Below, one piece after another: positions 27,386-35,635 of a stretch of 49,235 nt of DNA (the first letter of the stretch is position 1; each line of letters begins with the position of its first letter). The translations under genes and the position numbers were made by a program. Source of the stretch: Clostridia bacterium (lineage in GTDB: Bacteria; Bacillota; Clostridia; Acetivibrionales; DSM-2933). The stretch covers positions 1-49,235 of the forward strand of contig JAOAEJ010000014.1 in assembly GCA_026416815.1 (NCBI GenBank), in the 5' to 3' direction. Below the pieces are notes generated by a model, which worked only from the letters and a program-made list of their open reading frames with translations, was not told the DNA's origin and did no database searches.

Positions 27386-28180
27386 ATGATAAAATTAATT
27401 GTTTTAGACCTTGATAGGACTTTGCTCAGAGATGACAACTCAATATCCCAATACACTCTCGATATCCTTAGAAAGTGTAAGCAAAATAATTTACAAATTG
27501 CTTTTGCAACAGCGCGTTCGATGTTATTAACTGCAAAAGTAGTACCCGAGGAATTCAGTGACGGTTATTGGGTTTGTTCTAATGGAGCAGAAATTTATAA
27601 AGACAAAAAACTAATAAGCAGTAATTTAATTTCTGAAGCACCTCTAAAGCAAATTATTGATTATTTTCAGAATTCCTATCCTTCAATGCCCTTAGTATTG
27701 GTAGTGAGAAATAATATGTATGCCAACTGCGATTTAACCCCTATACTAAGCAGCGGCACTTTTGGCTCACACGTACAGTATGAAACCGTTGATTTTAGCC
27801 AACTCCAACTAGAGCCCTGTGAAAAGCTCATGTTCCTCCTTGGAAAAGCGGATAAAGTACATACATATAAAGAAGGACTTCCTTCCGATTGTATTATTAC
27901 ACCAGCCTTAGGAGTACTGGGAGAAATAACACACAAAAACGCTTCAAAGATTAAGGGCTTGCAATTTGTTTTAAACGACATGGGCTTATCCTTTGAAAAT
28001 GTCGCAGCCTTTGGAGATGATATGAGCGATATAGAAATGATACGTGAAAGTAAAATCGGTGTTGCCATGGGCAATGCAATTAAGGAAGTCAAAGAAAATG
28101 CAAATTATGTTACTCTCTCGAATAACGAAGATGGTGTAGCAGATTTCTTAAAATCGCACCTACTTATTGATTGTGCATAG
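27386..28180 (+). CDS. HAD superfamily hydrolase, Cof/YbiV type
   Basis: A 264-residue cytosolic HAD phosphatase. Motif I is LDLDRTLL (nucleophile Asp and acid/base Asp), motif II is in FATARS, motif III Lys is in HKNASKIKGL, and motif IV is AAFGDDMSDIEMI. The large C2 cap between motifs II and III places it in the Cof group, which dephosphorylates sugar phosphates, nucleotides or flavin precursors; specificity cannot be told from sequence. CAAGGAGG precedes the ATG. It lies 87 bp upstream of an acyltransferase in the same direction. Confidence 0.93.
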   Translation: MIKLIVLDLDRTLLRDDNSISQYTLDILRKCKQNNLQIAFATARSMLLTAKVVPEEFSDGYWVCSNGAEIYKDKKLISSNLISEAPLKQIIDYFQNSYPSMPLVLVVRNNMYANCDLTPILSSGTFGSHVQYETVDFSQLQLEPCEKLMFLLGKADKVHTYKEGLPSDCIITPALGVLGEITHKNASKIKGLQFVLNDMGLSFENVAAFGDDMSDIEMIRESKIGVAMGNAIKEVKENANYVTLSNNEDGVADFLKSHLLIDCA

Positions 28181-28267
28181 TACCTAATGAAGTTGCTACG
28201 ACACGATTGAGCAAGCATGACCTTTTCTTAAAGATATTATAATTAGTTTTCTATTGGGGGTAATTTA

Positions 28268-28948
28268 GTGAATAAAAACTTACTGACAACTATAGCTGAA
28301 AAACTGATGTACTTTTGCTCTTGGAATCTTTTTAAAATTGTGTGCAAGGGTGAAATCCATAATCTTGAATATTTAGACGAACTGAAGGGTACTTCATTTA
28401 TAGTCACTCCAAACCATACCAGCCATCTGGATTGGCTCGTTATATATTCACTATTTAAGAGAAAATTTAATCAAAAAATCACTTTCCTTGCTAAAAAGGA
28501 ACTATTTGAGCATGTACTTTGGAAGTATGTTGCAATAGGCGGCGGAGCGATAAAACTAGACAGAGAAAATGTGACAAAGGATGTATTAAAAAGCATTTAT
28601 ACATCTATTAGAAACAAATGGATAGTAGGTATTTTCCCCGAGGGTACAAGATCAAAGAATGGAAAGCTTTTAAAGGCTAAGCCAGGGGCCATCAAGCTGG
28701 CTATGAGTACAGGCTTACCCATAGTTCCTATAGGTCTATGTGGTTTTAATGAAGTTCTTCCAAGCGGAGCGTTATTCCCGGTACCTCATAAGTGTGTAAT
28801 TAATATAGGAAAGCCTATTTACATAAAGCAGGATCATGCAGATAAATCTGTAGAAGAAATAACTGTAATGGTCATGAAGGAAATAGCTGCACTTAGCAAT
28901 CAGGAATACGATTACAGCGAAGACTCAGTTCCCTTTAGCCTTGTCTGA
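28268..28948 (+). CDS. plsC: 1-acyl-sn-glycerol-3-phosphate acyltransferase (PlsC-type)
   Basis: A 226-residue lysophospholipid acyltransferase that starts at a GTG with GGGGG at a spacing of 7. It has the PlsC motifs: I NHTSHLDWL (HX4D), II GGGAIKLDR, III FPEGTRSKNGKL, and IV GLPIVPIGLCG. It should add the second acyl chain to lysophosphatidate at the membrane surface in phospholipid synthesis. The size fits the family. Specificity for other lyso-acceptors cannot be excluded, and genomes often hold several paralogues. A terminator follows 36 bp after the stop. Confidence 0.9.
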   Translation: MNKNLLTTIAEKLMYFCSWNLFKIVCKGEIHNLEYLDELKGTSFIVTPNHTSHLDWLVIYSLFKRKFNQKITFLAKKELFEHVLWKYVAIGGGAIKLDRENVTKDVLKSIYTSIRNKWIVGIFPEGTRSKNGKLLKAKPGAIKLAMSTGLPIVPIGLCGFNEVLPSGALFPVPHKCVINIGKPIYIKQDHADKSVEEITVMVMKEIAALSNQEYDYSEDSVPFSLV

Positions 28949-28984
28949 AATTAATACTTCGTTTATAAAAACTAACCTATATTT

Positions 28985-29012
28985 ATGCCGGTAAGCATTA
29001 GCTTACCGGCAT
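28985..29012. terminator. Bidirectional terminator
   Basis: ATGCCGGTAAGC-ATTA-GCTTACCGGCAT is a perfect 12-bp stem followed by TTTTTAAAT. On the minus strand it is followed by an A/T-rich run as well. It separates the convergent plsC-type gene and the membrane-anchored hydrolase. Confidence 0.9.
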
Positions 29013-29028
29013 TTTTAAATAACACAAA

Positions 29029-29985
29029 CTATTTAAAGTTTCGCTCTAAAAACATCACAACTCTTGCCTCATACTCCTGTCTATGAAGCCGGTACGTCTC
29101 TATATGTCCAGGCTTTTGTGGTATCCACATTAGAACACTGGATTTGTCGGGGACAACGCTGAAAATTCGCTCACTGTTGCTATAGGGTATTGATTTATCC
29201 CCCCTGCTATGTATTAGCATTAATTTACGTTCCCCCAAGTTTGCAGCAGCGCTGCAAGGGCTTACCTTATTAGGGTAAACCCCCGTCAAAGGAGGTATTA
29301 TGTTCATAATTATAGGTGTGAAAGGGATGTTGGGTAGCCCTGACCATATATTCATATTCTCTTTCAAATAGTCTGATAGCTCTGCAAAGGGACTATCTGC
29401 AATAATCACCTTTACATCCGGTGACTCGGCGCCTGCCAATATAGAGGTTGCAGCCCCCATTGACCATCCTATAAGTGCTATGGTTTTTGACTTTTTCACT
29501 TCCTTTGCATAATTGATAGCTGACAATAAATCATCCTTTTCGAATTGTCCTATCCCTGTCACTTTATCCTCTGATTCCCCGCAATTACGGAAATCAAATA
29601 GTAAAGTATTATAGCCTTCTGAAGCCAGACGATTAGCAAGGTTTGTTGCACCTGTATACTCCTGGGCACGTGTATCCCCATATCCATGAGAAAATATGAC
29701 TGTTCTGTTAGAGCGAAAAGACCGTCCATTTTTTTGAGCAGGAATCCACCATCCTCTCAAATTGATACCATCAAATATACTTGTAAAAGTAATACTCTCA
29801 AACTTAAGACCATACTTAGAAGGGGGTTCTGTAACGGACTTATGTGCAGGGTGTGTCAAATTCCATCCTACATATATTGATATTCCAACTGTACTTAAGA
29901 CACCAATAGCTAGTATAATACCTACAGCCTCGATAGCCGATTTCTTCACCTTAAAATTTCGTAACTTTCTCATTATCGGCTTCAT
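29029..29985 (-). CDS. Membrane-anchored alpha/beta hydrolase
   Basis: A 318-residue protein with an N-terminal transmembrane helix (about 17-38), so the catalytic domain is extracytoplasmic. It has HGYGDTR in the oxyanion region, the nucleophile Ser in GWSMGAA, Asp in SRGDKSIPYS and the His of PGHIETY. The FDFRNCGESED and IIADSPFAELSDY segments are typical of the BAAT/YqkD-like hydrolases found in Firmicutes. AAGGAG lies upstream of the start. The gene is monocistronic; its upstream gap of 346 bp holds palindromic element B and no other clear signal. Substrate unknown. Confidence 0.9.
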   Translation of the reverse strand: MKPIMRKLRNFKVKKSAIEAVGIILAIGVLSTVGISIYVGWNLTHPAHKSVTEPPSKYGLKFESITFTSIFDGINLRGWWIPAQKNGRSFRSNRTVIFSHGYGDTRAQEYTGATNLANRLASEGYNTLLFDFRNCGESEDKVTGIGQFEKDDLLSAINYAKEVKKSKTIALIGWSMGAATSILAGAESPDVKVIIADSPFAELSDYLKENMNIWSGLPNIPFTPIIMNIIPPLTGVYPNKVSPCSAAANLGERKLMLIHSRGDKSIPYSNSERIFSVVPDKSSVLMWIPQKPGHIETYRLHRQEYEARVVMFLERNFK

Positions 29986-30158
29986 CTTTTAATTATCTCC
30001 TTTTCATAGTACATACGACGCTGCATTATTATATTCCAGGTTTAAGCATGGTATTCTTGGAATAAGTTCTACAATAAATCAGTTACCTACTTCCATATTA
30101 AAACAATAAACTCAGACTCTGTTCTGGTTTATCACCTTCAATAGCTGAGTTTTATTAA

Positions 30159-30271
30159 TATATAGATAGTTTAAGATAAAAGTGATTTTATCCGGTCAGG
30201 CAAATCGCACTTCCACAGCTCATTGCCTGACTTGAAATCACTAAGTTCAACCTAAACTATCTGTAGATATA
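30159..30271. repeat. MITE-like palindromic element, copy B
   Basis: About 113 bp bounded by TA at both ends, with termini TAGATAGTTTAAG and CCTAAACTATCTGTAGATA. The two arms can fold into a long hairpin of about 40 bp per arm (GTGATTT/AAATCAC and GTCAGGCAA/TTGCCTGAC blocks), leaving the conserved ATCGCACTTCCACAGCTCA near the tip. It lies between the hydrolase start and the hemerythrin-like gene stop. Confidence 0.85.
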
Positions 30272-30331
30272 CAATTTGTAGAAAATCATTTTATATAATA
30301 GGAACATATATAGAAGTAGTTCTTTTTGTTC

Positions 30332-31108
30332 TTATACAATCTTTCTTAAGGACTCTATAAACTTGTCGGCTTTTTCTTCTATATCATTGCCGAAAGATTC
30401 CTCTACAGAATTGAATTTTTCTGCAAGTTCATCAATTTGCCTAATTGTAAGATTCCTGTTAATCCATGGGTATAACACCTCATCCTCTTTGGCTATGTGC
30501 TCGGTTAATAGGTGTCCGTATCCTGTGAGGGCTTTAGTTATTGCAGCACTATCCCCATCCTGGAGCGCATCTAATATAGCTCTGACTATTCCCCGTGCAG
30601 TGGTATGATCCTCGAGCATTACCCTTATGATATCAAAATTCTCATCGGTATACTTAAAGAGAATATCTTCTTCCTTAGCATGATGGAACCTGTCGGCATA
30701 ATTTCTAATGAAATTTATGCTTTCCAGTACAAGAGGTCTGCCCATTTCAGGATTAGTTTCAACTATCCTGCAAATCTTAGGGATAAGTCCTATAAAGCTT
30801 TTTATCCTAGCATGCTCATTTACTAAAGCCTTTACTGGCGGTGAATATTTAAGCTGTTTATACCCACGACCGCCATCTTTAAACTCAGGTATATCAATAT
30901 CTCTTTCAGGGTAAATTATCTTTTCCATCCTTGCCATAATCACAACTTCCTGCTCTTTCGAAAGATTGTGTATATCTATGATATCCTTCACCAAACAAGT
31001 ACCCAGAGTACATGTGACACACCCTACCTCAAACTCCTGAAGCAATCCCCCTATTTCCGGATACTCTGTAATAACCTCTTTTATGGTAGTATTCAAGTAC
31101 TTTTCCAT
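30332..31108 (-). CDS. Hemerythrin-like domain protein with DUF1858/ScdA-type N-terminus
   Basis: A 258-residue cytosolic protein. The start at 31108 is chosen because GGGGAG precedes it by 8 bases. Residues 1-50 resemble the DUF1858/ScdA_N segment, with Cys-rich CVTCTLGTC. Residues 85-225 form a four-helix hemerythrin-like domain; the likely di-iron ligands are in NEHARI, FHHAKEED, EDHTTA and LTEHIAKEDEVLY. This arrangement is close to RIC/ScdA-type proteins, which respond to or repair damage from NO and O2. It is divergent from the FNT-asr operon, and its promoter carries a CRP/FNR-type box, which supports a role in redox or nitrosative stress. It might instead be a sulfur-carrier-linked or oxygen-sensing protein. 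Confidence 0.85.
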   Translation of the reverse strand: MEKYLNTTIKEVITEYPEIGGLLQEFEVGCVTCTLGTCLVKDIIDIHNLSKEQEVVIMARMEKIIYPERDIDIPEFKDGGRGYKQLKYSPPVKALVNEHARIKSFIGLIPKICRIVETNPEMGRPLVLESINFIRNYADRFHHAKEEDILFKYTDENFDIIRVMLEDHTTARGIVRAILDALQDGDSAAITKALTGYGHLLTEHIAKEDEVLYPWINRNLTIRQIDELAEKFNSVEESFGNDIEEKADKFIESLRKIV

Positions 31109-31162
31109 TCTCATCACTCCCCGGCTGTTATAAAAAAATAAATGCAATTAACTTATACCAAC

Positions 31163-31205
31163 ATTATATTCAAAGCGCCCTCATTTTTATGTGACCTTAA
31201 TCACT
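31163..31205 (-). promoter_or_regulatory. CRP/FNR-type box and -10 of the hemerythrin-like gene
   Basis: TGTGA-CCTTAA-TCACT (31190-31205) matches the TGTGA-N6-TCACA palindrome with one mismatch. On the minus strand TATAAT lies at 31163-31168. Placing the start at 31156 puts the box centre at -41.5, the class II activator position. Confidence 0.65.
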
Positions 31206-31320
31206 ATAGAGAGTGTTTTTAACAACCACGTACTTACCCAAACTTCTATTGATAACAAACTCTAACGTTAAAAATTTTTTACCTCCACCCTGCCCTAATG
31301 TTTTTAGTTTTAAAGTACGT

Positions 31321-31431
31321 TATCTACAGATCGTTTAGGTTGAACTTAGTGGTTTCCAGTCAGGTAATGAGCTGTGGAAGTGCGATTTGCCTGACTGGAT
31401 AAAACCACTTTCAACCTTAACGATCTATATG
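31321..31431. repeat. MITE-like palindromic element, copy C (inverted relative to B)
   Basis: About 111 bp, beginning TATCTACAGATCGTTTAGG and ending CCTTAACGATCTATA, again with TA at the ends. Relative to copy B it reads as the reverse complement. Both arms of C share GATCG/CGATC where B has GATAG/CTATC, and GTGG/CCAC where B has GTGA/TCAC, so base pairing is kept at both positions. It separates the two CRP/FNR-type boxes. Confidence 0.85.
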
Positions 31432-31444
31432 GATTCTTAAACTA

Positions 31445-31487
31445 TGTGATAAATTTCACATACATATTGTTAAGGGTGTTATATTAT
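31445..31487 (+). promoter_or_regulatory. CRP/FNR-type box and -10 of the FNT-asrABC operon
   Basis: TGTGATAAATTTCACA (31445-31460) is a perfect TGTGA-N6-TCACA palindrome. TATTAT at 31482-31487 serves as -10. With a start at 31494 the box centre is at -41.5, matching activation by a CRP/FNR-family regulator. No such regulator gene is in the window. Confidence 0.7.
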
Positions 31488-31557
31488 TAAAGTAGAAGTT
31501 TTGTTTTAAGTTTCAGTACTATATACCTACCTGTATCGAATAAGGAGTTTGATTGTA

Positions 31558-32334
31558 ATGGATAAAGAAAACATTTTAAAAATGATTGAAGCTTCAAAGG
31601 CGAAAGTGAATATACTAAACAAGAGTATTGGGAGATACTTTCTTCTTTCCATGATGGCTGGAATCTATGTAGGTTTAGGAATTGTACTCATCTTTTCTAT
31701 AGGTGCTCCGTTCAAGGCTATAGGTGCTCCCGGACTTAAAGCATTAATGGGTGCTTCATTTGCATTGGCCTTAACACTTGTTATATTTACAGGCTCCGAA
31801 CTGTTTACAGGAAACAACATGACAATGATGATCGGAAGCCTGTCAAGACAAGTTTCATGGCTGGATACCTCAAGAGTATGGGTAGTAAGCTTTATCGGGA
31901 ATCTAGCAGGGTCGCTGCTGCTAGCATTGACCATGGCGGGTACAGGACTTATAGTCAAGTCTCCATTAAAAGACTTTATACTCACAGCCTCAGCTGATAA
32001 AATGAACGCACCTTTTGAACAGCTTTTCTTTAGGGGAATACTGTGTAATATGCTTGTTTGCCTGGCTATATGGACTGCCTCAAGGGCAAAGGAAGATACT
32101 GCAAAGCTTATACTAATTTTCTGGTGTCTATTTGGTTTCATAGGTGCCGGGTTTGAACACAGCGTTGCCAATATGACACTTCTCGGAATGAGCCTCCTGA
32201 TCCCCCATGACCCTAGTATGGTTTCATGGGCGGGTTTTGCGGCCAACCTCATACCTGTTACTTTGGGTAACATAGTCGGCGGAGCAATTTGTATAGCAGC
32301 TGCCTATTGGTATATTTCAACCATTAAACAGTAA
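31558..32334 (+). CDS. Formate/nitrite transporter family channel, probably hydrosulfide (HS-) type
   Basis: A 258-residue membrane channel of the FNT fold with six helices and family motifs GSELFTGNNM and GFEHSVANM. AAGGAG lies 10 bases before the ATG at 31558; a TTG at 31549 is also in frame but less likely. In Clostridioides difficile the FNT paralogue beside asrABC has been described as a hydrosulfide channel that exports the sulfide made by sulfite reduction. By gene position this protein is most likely the equivalent; formate or nitrite transport is the alternative. It is the first gene of the asr operon, under a CRP/FNR-type box. Confidence 0.9.
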   Translation: MDKENILKMIEASKAKVNILNKSIGRYFLLSMMAGIYVGLGIVLIFSIGAPFKAIGAPGLKALMGASFALALTLVIFTGSELFTGNNMTMMIGSLSRQVSWLDTSRVWVVSFIGNLAGSLLLALTMAGTGLIVKSPLKDFILTASADKMNAPFEQLFFRGILCNMLVCLAIWTASRAKEDTAKLILIFWCLFGFIGAGFEHSVANMTLLGMSLLIPHDPSMVSWAGFAANLIPVTLGNIVGGAICIAAAYWYISTIKQ

Positions 32335-32344
32335 GAATTTCTAG

Positions 32345-32440
32345 ACAACGAATGCTAAAAGTGATTTTTCCAACTAGATTTAGGCTTCGTTGTGTATAAT
32401 GGCTGCAAATAAGGTAATCTTTGCTTCACCTTGTTTGCAG
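32345..32440 (+). other. Two stem-loops in the FNT-asrA intergenic leader
   Basis: ACAACGAA (32345-32352) pairs with TTCGTTGT (32386-32393), and CTGCAAATAAGGT (32403-32415) pairs with ACCTTGTTTGCAG (32428-32440). No T-run follows, so processing, stabilising or translational roles are more likely than termination. The second stem ends about 13 bp before the asrA Shine-Dalgarno. Confidence 0.55.
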
Positions 32441-32468
32441 TCACTGTAATATAAGGAGGGAGTTAAAA

Positions 32469-33494
32469 GTGGGGTATCGCTTATCTAATGAGAAATTTAA
32501 CAAGCTTTTAGATGGCTTGAAGGGTGAATACAAAATATATGCACCCATACGTTTTCCTAAAAGAGGACGTTTTTCTGATACTGACCTAATCCGTTATGGA
32601 GAAATAAATAAGGTTGAAGATGTAGTTTGGATTGAAAAGTCAAACTACTCACCTAAAGAAATCGTTTTTCCTATAACTCAGACACTTTTCTATTTTACTG
32701 AAGATGAATTTAAGGAATCAATGGTACACAACAAAAAGATACTTATCTTTTTAAGACCCTGTGATATCAACGGAATGAGGAGACTGGACACTATTTTTCT
32801 TAATAATGGCCCAATTAAAGATGTGTACTACGAAAGGCTTAGGGAAAAGGTCAAGTTTGTAATGATGGAATGTAAAGATGGTTTCGAAAACTGTTTCTGT
32901 GTATCAACTAATTCCAATTATACTCAAGATTACAGCATTGCTGTACGTTTCACAAGTAACGAAGTTTTTTGCGAATTAAAAGACGAGAGTTTTCAACAGT
33001 TTTTTTCAAACCTTGGCACCGAAATGAACTTTAAACCGGAATATATCGAAGAAAATAGTGTTAAAGTCCAATTACCTGAAGTAGATAAAATCACTACAGA
33101 ATTCTTCAACCACGACATGTGGAAGGAGTATTCAAAGCGCTGTATAGGCTGCGGACGCTGCAATATGGCTTGCATTACCTGCAGCTGCTTTACCAATAGC
33201 GATATAGCTTATGAAGAAAACCCAAACGCCGGTGAGCGCAGAAGAGTCTGGGCAGGCTGCCATATAGACAAATTCACAGATATGGCTGGCGGTCACAGCT
33301 TCAGGCAGGATTACAGCTCACGAATGCGATTTAAGACCATGCACAAAATATATGACTATAAAAAACGCTTTGGTGAGCATATGTGTGTAGGCTGCGGCAG
33401 GTGTGACGACATATGCCCCGAGTATATCTCCTTCTCAAATTGTATTAACAAGGTCAGTAAAACTTTGAAGGAGGACGAAAGCAATGCACAATAA
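32469..33494 (+). CDS. asrA: Anaerobic sulfite reductase subunit A
   Basis: A 341-residue ferredoxin-like electron-transfer subunit of the assimilatory-like/dissimilatory NADH-dependent AsrABC complex. The GTG start at 32469 lies 9 bases after GGAGG; the longer reading frame covers the upstream stem-loop. The two C-terminal [4Fe-4S] motifs are CIGCGRCNMACITCSC (near 223) and CVGCGRCDDICPEY (near 305). The N-terminal part resembles the 4Fe-4S dicluster/HdrB-like AsrA proteins (RPCDINGM, VWAGCHID). AsrA passes electrons from AsrB to AsrC. The asrB start overlaps its end by 11 bp, which indicates translational coupling. Confidence 0.95.
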   Translation: MGYRLSNEKFNKLLDGLKGEYKIYAPIRFPKRGRFSDTDLIRYGEINKVEDVVWIEKSNYSPKEIVFPITQTLFYFTEDEFKESMVHNKKILIFLRPCDINGMRRLDTIFLNNGPIKDVYYERLREKVKFVMMECKDGFENCFCVSTNSNYTQDYSIAVRFTSNEVFCELKDESFQQFFSNLGTEMNFKPEYIEENSVKVQLPEVDKITTEFFNHDMWKEYSKRCIGCGRCNMACITCSCFTNSDIAYEENPNAGERRRVWAGCHIDKFTDMAGGHSFRQDYSSRMRFKTMHKIYDYKKRFGEHMCVGCGRCDDICPEYISFSNCINKVSKTLKEDESNAQ

Positions 33495-34278
33495 CCCTTA
33501 TCTACCTCAGAAAATGAGAATACTTGATGTCTATCCGCAGACTGACATAGATATAACCTATAAAGTGGAGTGTGATATAAAGCCTGAAAACGGTCAATTT
33601 GTTCAGGTATCACTGCCACGGATAGGGGAAGTGCCCATTTCGGTTAGTGATTTTGGAGATGGGTATATGGAAATGACCATAAGAAAAGTAGGTAAAGTAA
33701 CCAATGAAATATATAACCTCCAAAAAGGAGATAACCTTTTCCTTAGAGGTCCTTATGGAAAAGGCTTTCCAATAGAGAACTATAGAGGTAAGCACCTCAT
33801 TATTGCTGCCGGAGGCACAGGACTGGCTCCTGTAAAAAGTGTAATAAACTATTTTTACAGAAATGCTCACGAGGTAAAGAACTTTGATATACTTGCGGGG
33901 TTTAAAACACCTCAGGATATATTGTTTAAAGATGAAATTGACCTTTGGAGAAGCAAATTCAATGTACTGCTAACCGTAGATAATGCCAATGAAGGCTGGG
34001 AAGGACATTTGGGCCTTATCACAAAATATGTGCCTGAAATTGAAATCAGGGATTTGGAAAATGTCGAAGTGGTAATAGTAGGTCCCCCCATTATGATGAA
34101 ATTTACCGCTCAGGAATTCCTCAAACTAGGCGTTCCCAAGCATAAAATATGGGTGTCCTTTGAAAGAAATATGTCGTGTGCCATAGGTAAATGCGGACAC
34201 TGCAAGATTGATGAAACATATGTATGCTTGGAAGGCCCGGTTTTCAACTACACTAAGGCGGAAAAGCTGATAGATTAG
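33484..34278 (+). CDS. asrB: Anaerobic sulfite reductase subunit B (FAD/NAD oxidoreductase)
   Basis: A 264-residue flavoprotein of the ferredoxin reductase/dihydroorotate dehydrogenase electron-transfer family. It has the FAD-binding RGPYGKGFP stretch, the NAD-binding AAGGTGLAPV glycine-rich motif, the GPPIMMKF nicotinamide region and a C-terminal [2Fe-2S] motif CAIGKCGHCKIDETYVC near residue 228. It oxidises NADH and delivers electrons through AsrA to the siroheme subunit. It overlaps asrA by 11 bp and is followed 16 bp later by asrC. Confidence 0.96.
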   Translation: MHNNPYLPQKMRILDVYPQTDIDITYKVECDIKPENGQFVQVSLPRIGEVPISVSDFGDGYMEMTIRKVGKVTNEIYNLQKGDNLFLRGPYGKGFPIENYRGKHLIIAAGGTGLAPVKSVINYFYRNAHEVKNFDILAGFKTPQDILFKDEIDLWRSKFNVLLTVDNANEGWEGHLGLITKYVPEIEIRDLENVEVVIVGPPIMMKFTAQEFLKLGVPKHKIWVSFERNMSCAIGKCGHCKIDETYVCLEGPVFNYTKAEKLID

Positions 34279-34294
34279 GAGGTGTCAATTTTTT

Positions 34295-35290
34295 ATGAGT
34301 ATGGATTTGAATGTTAAGGCAATCAAGAAAAATGCCTTTAGAATAACAAAAGTACGTGGGAAAACCGCTCTGCGTATTCGTGTACCTGGCGGTTTGATAG
34401 AAGCAAAGCACCTTCAGGCGGTTAAAGAAATCGCCGAGCAATACGGTGATGGTACGGTTCATATAACCATCCGTCAAGGCTTTGAGATACCCGGTATCCC
34501 CTTTGAAAAAATGGATGAAGTCAATCAAAAAATAGCTCAGATGATTAAGGAAGTTGAGATAGACAACGGTGTGGACATAGACAATGCAAAGAAGGGTTAT
34601 CCCGCTTCCGGAACAAGGAATATATCTGCATGTATAGGAAACGAGGTTTGTCCTTTTGCCAACTATAATACTGCTAAGCTTGCACAAAGAATAGAGCGGG
34701 AAGTTTTTCCTAATGACTATCATGTTAAGATTGCCGTTACAGGCTGTCCAAATGACTGTATAAAAGCCCATATGCAGGACTTCGGCATTATAGGGATGGC
34801 CGATACCCAGTATGAAAGAGACCGCTGCGTAAGTTGTGAGGCATGTGTAAAAAACTGTAGTCTGAGAGTTACCGGCGCGCTCATAATGCACAACGGTAAG
34901 GTTAGGAAAGATGAACGTCGCTGTGTAGGCTGCGGTGAATGTGTGCTGACATGTCCTACTGCTGCATGGAGCAGGAATCCCGAGAAGTTTTATAAGCTTG
35001 TCATCATGGGTCGTACAGGGAAGAAAAATCCGAGGCTTGCACAACCCTTTCTCGAATGGGTCGATGAGGAAACCATTATTAAAGTGATAAAAAACACCTA
35101 TGAATACATTGATAAATATATCGACCGTTCGCTGCCTAAGGAACATGTTGGGTATATTGTAGATCGTACCGGATATCAGGTGTTTAAAGAGTATGCTCTC
35201 AAGGGTGTAGTACTTGGCCCTAAGGCTCGGGTTGCGGAGCATATTAACTTTGGGGGGTATTTGTATGAGAGGGACGGGTTTATGAAGTAG
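34295..35290 (+). CDS. asrC: Anaerobic sulfite reductase subunit C (siroheme)
   Basis: A 331-residue siroheme/[4Fe-4S] catalytic subunit that reduces sulfite to sulfide with six electrons. The siroheme-cluster ligands are C-x5-C in CIGNEVC (near 113) and C-x3-C in GCPNDC (near 150). Two ferredoxin-type clusters follow in CVSCEACVKNC and CVGCGECVLTC. The length is as expected for AsrC. AGGAGGTG precedes the ATG by about 10 bases. The gene order FNT, asrA, asrB, asrC with tight spacing indicates one operon. GC-rich palindromes at 35355-35477 follow it. Confidence 0.96.
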   Translation: MSMDLNVKAIKKNAFRITKVRGKTALRIRVPGGLIEAKHLQAVKEIAEQYGDGTVHITIRQGFEIPGIPFEKMDEVNQKIAQMIKEVEIDNGVDIDNAKKGYPASGTRNISACIGNEVCPFANYNTAKLAQRIEREVFPNDYHVKIAVTGCPNDCIKAHMQDFGIIGMADTQYERDRCVSCEACVKNCSLRVTGALIMHNGKVRKDERRCVGCGECVLTCPTAAWSRNPEKFYKLVIMGRTGKKNPRLAQPFLEWVDEETIIKVIKNTYEYIDKYIDRSLPKEHVGYIVDRTGYQVFKEYALKGVVLGPKARVAEHINFGGYLYERDGFMK

Positions 35291-35354
35291 ACTTGTTGAA
35301 ATTATTATGTAGTTATTATCAGGGGCTTTGGAGTCGTCTAAAGCAGCTTTCCAA

Positions 35355-35477
35355 GAGGGAAACCAGCTGCGCCAGTTTTCCCTCTCGGACGCACCCTTCC
35401 TTGCGCTGTATACGGGTGGTCGGCCTCAACGGGCGTCCTTGCCCGGTGAGGCCTAAAACGCACGTCCTATGCGTTTT
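35355..35477. repeat. GC-rich palindrome array downstream of asrC
   Basis: Three separate hairpins in 123 bp: GAGGGAAA/TTTCCCTC (35355-35384), GGCCTCA/TGAGGCC with an inner GGGC/GCCC (35422-35453), and AAAACGCA/TGCGTTTT (35455-35477). The loops of the last two both read CGTCC or GTCCT, and the GC content is far above the surrounding sequence. No ORF of note. The role may be termination, a repeat element or a small structured RNA; the remaining 35478-35635 shows nothing further. Confidence 0.6.
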
Positions 35478-35635
35478 ACCCTGAACAAGCAGAGTCTTTG
35501 TTAGAGATTTTCATAGAGATTTTTATACTCTCAGGTTTTTGTTACTAAATCTAAGTTTAGCTAAATTCTATAAAATAATTTATTTTATGTGATGTGGAAG
35601 TATAGATATACTTGTACATTGCTTCTTGATGTATA

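Noticed and set aside
31549..31557. TTG start for the FNT channel gene
   Set aside because: The ATG at 31558 has a correctly placed AAGGAG and a normal family N-terminus; the TTG would sit too close to the Shine-Dalgarno.
34253..35242. A long open frame (329 codons) on the minus strand opposite asrC
   Set aside because: The plus-strand protein is a clear AsrC with all cluster motifs. The opposite frame has no Shine-Dalgarno, no domain and a composition typical of an antisense shadow.
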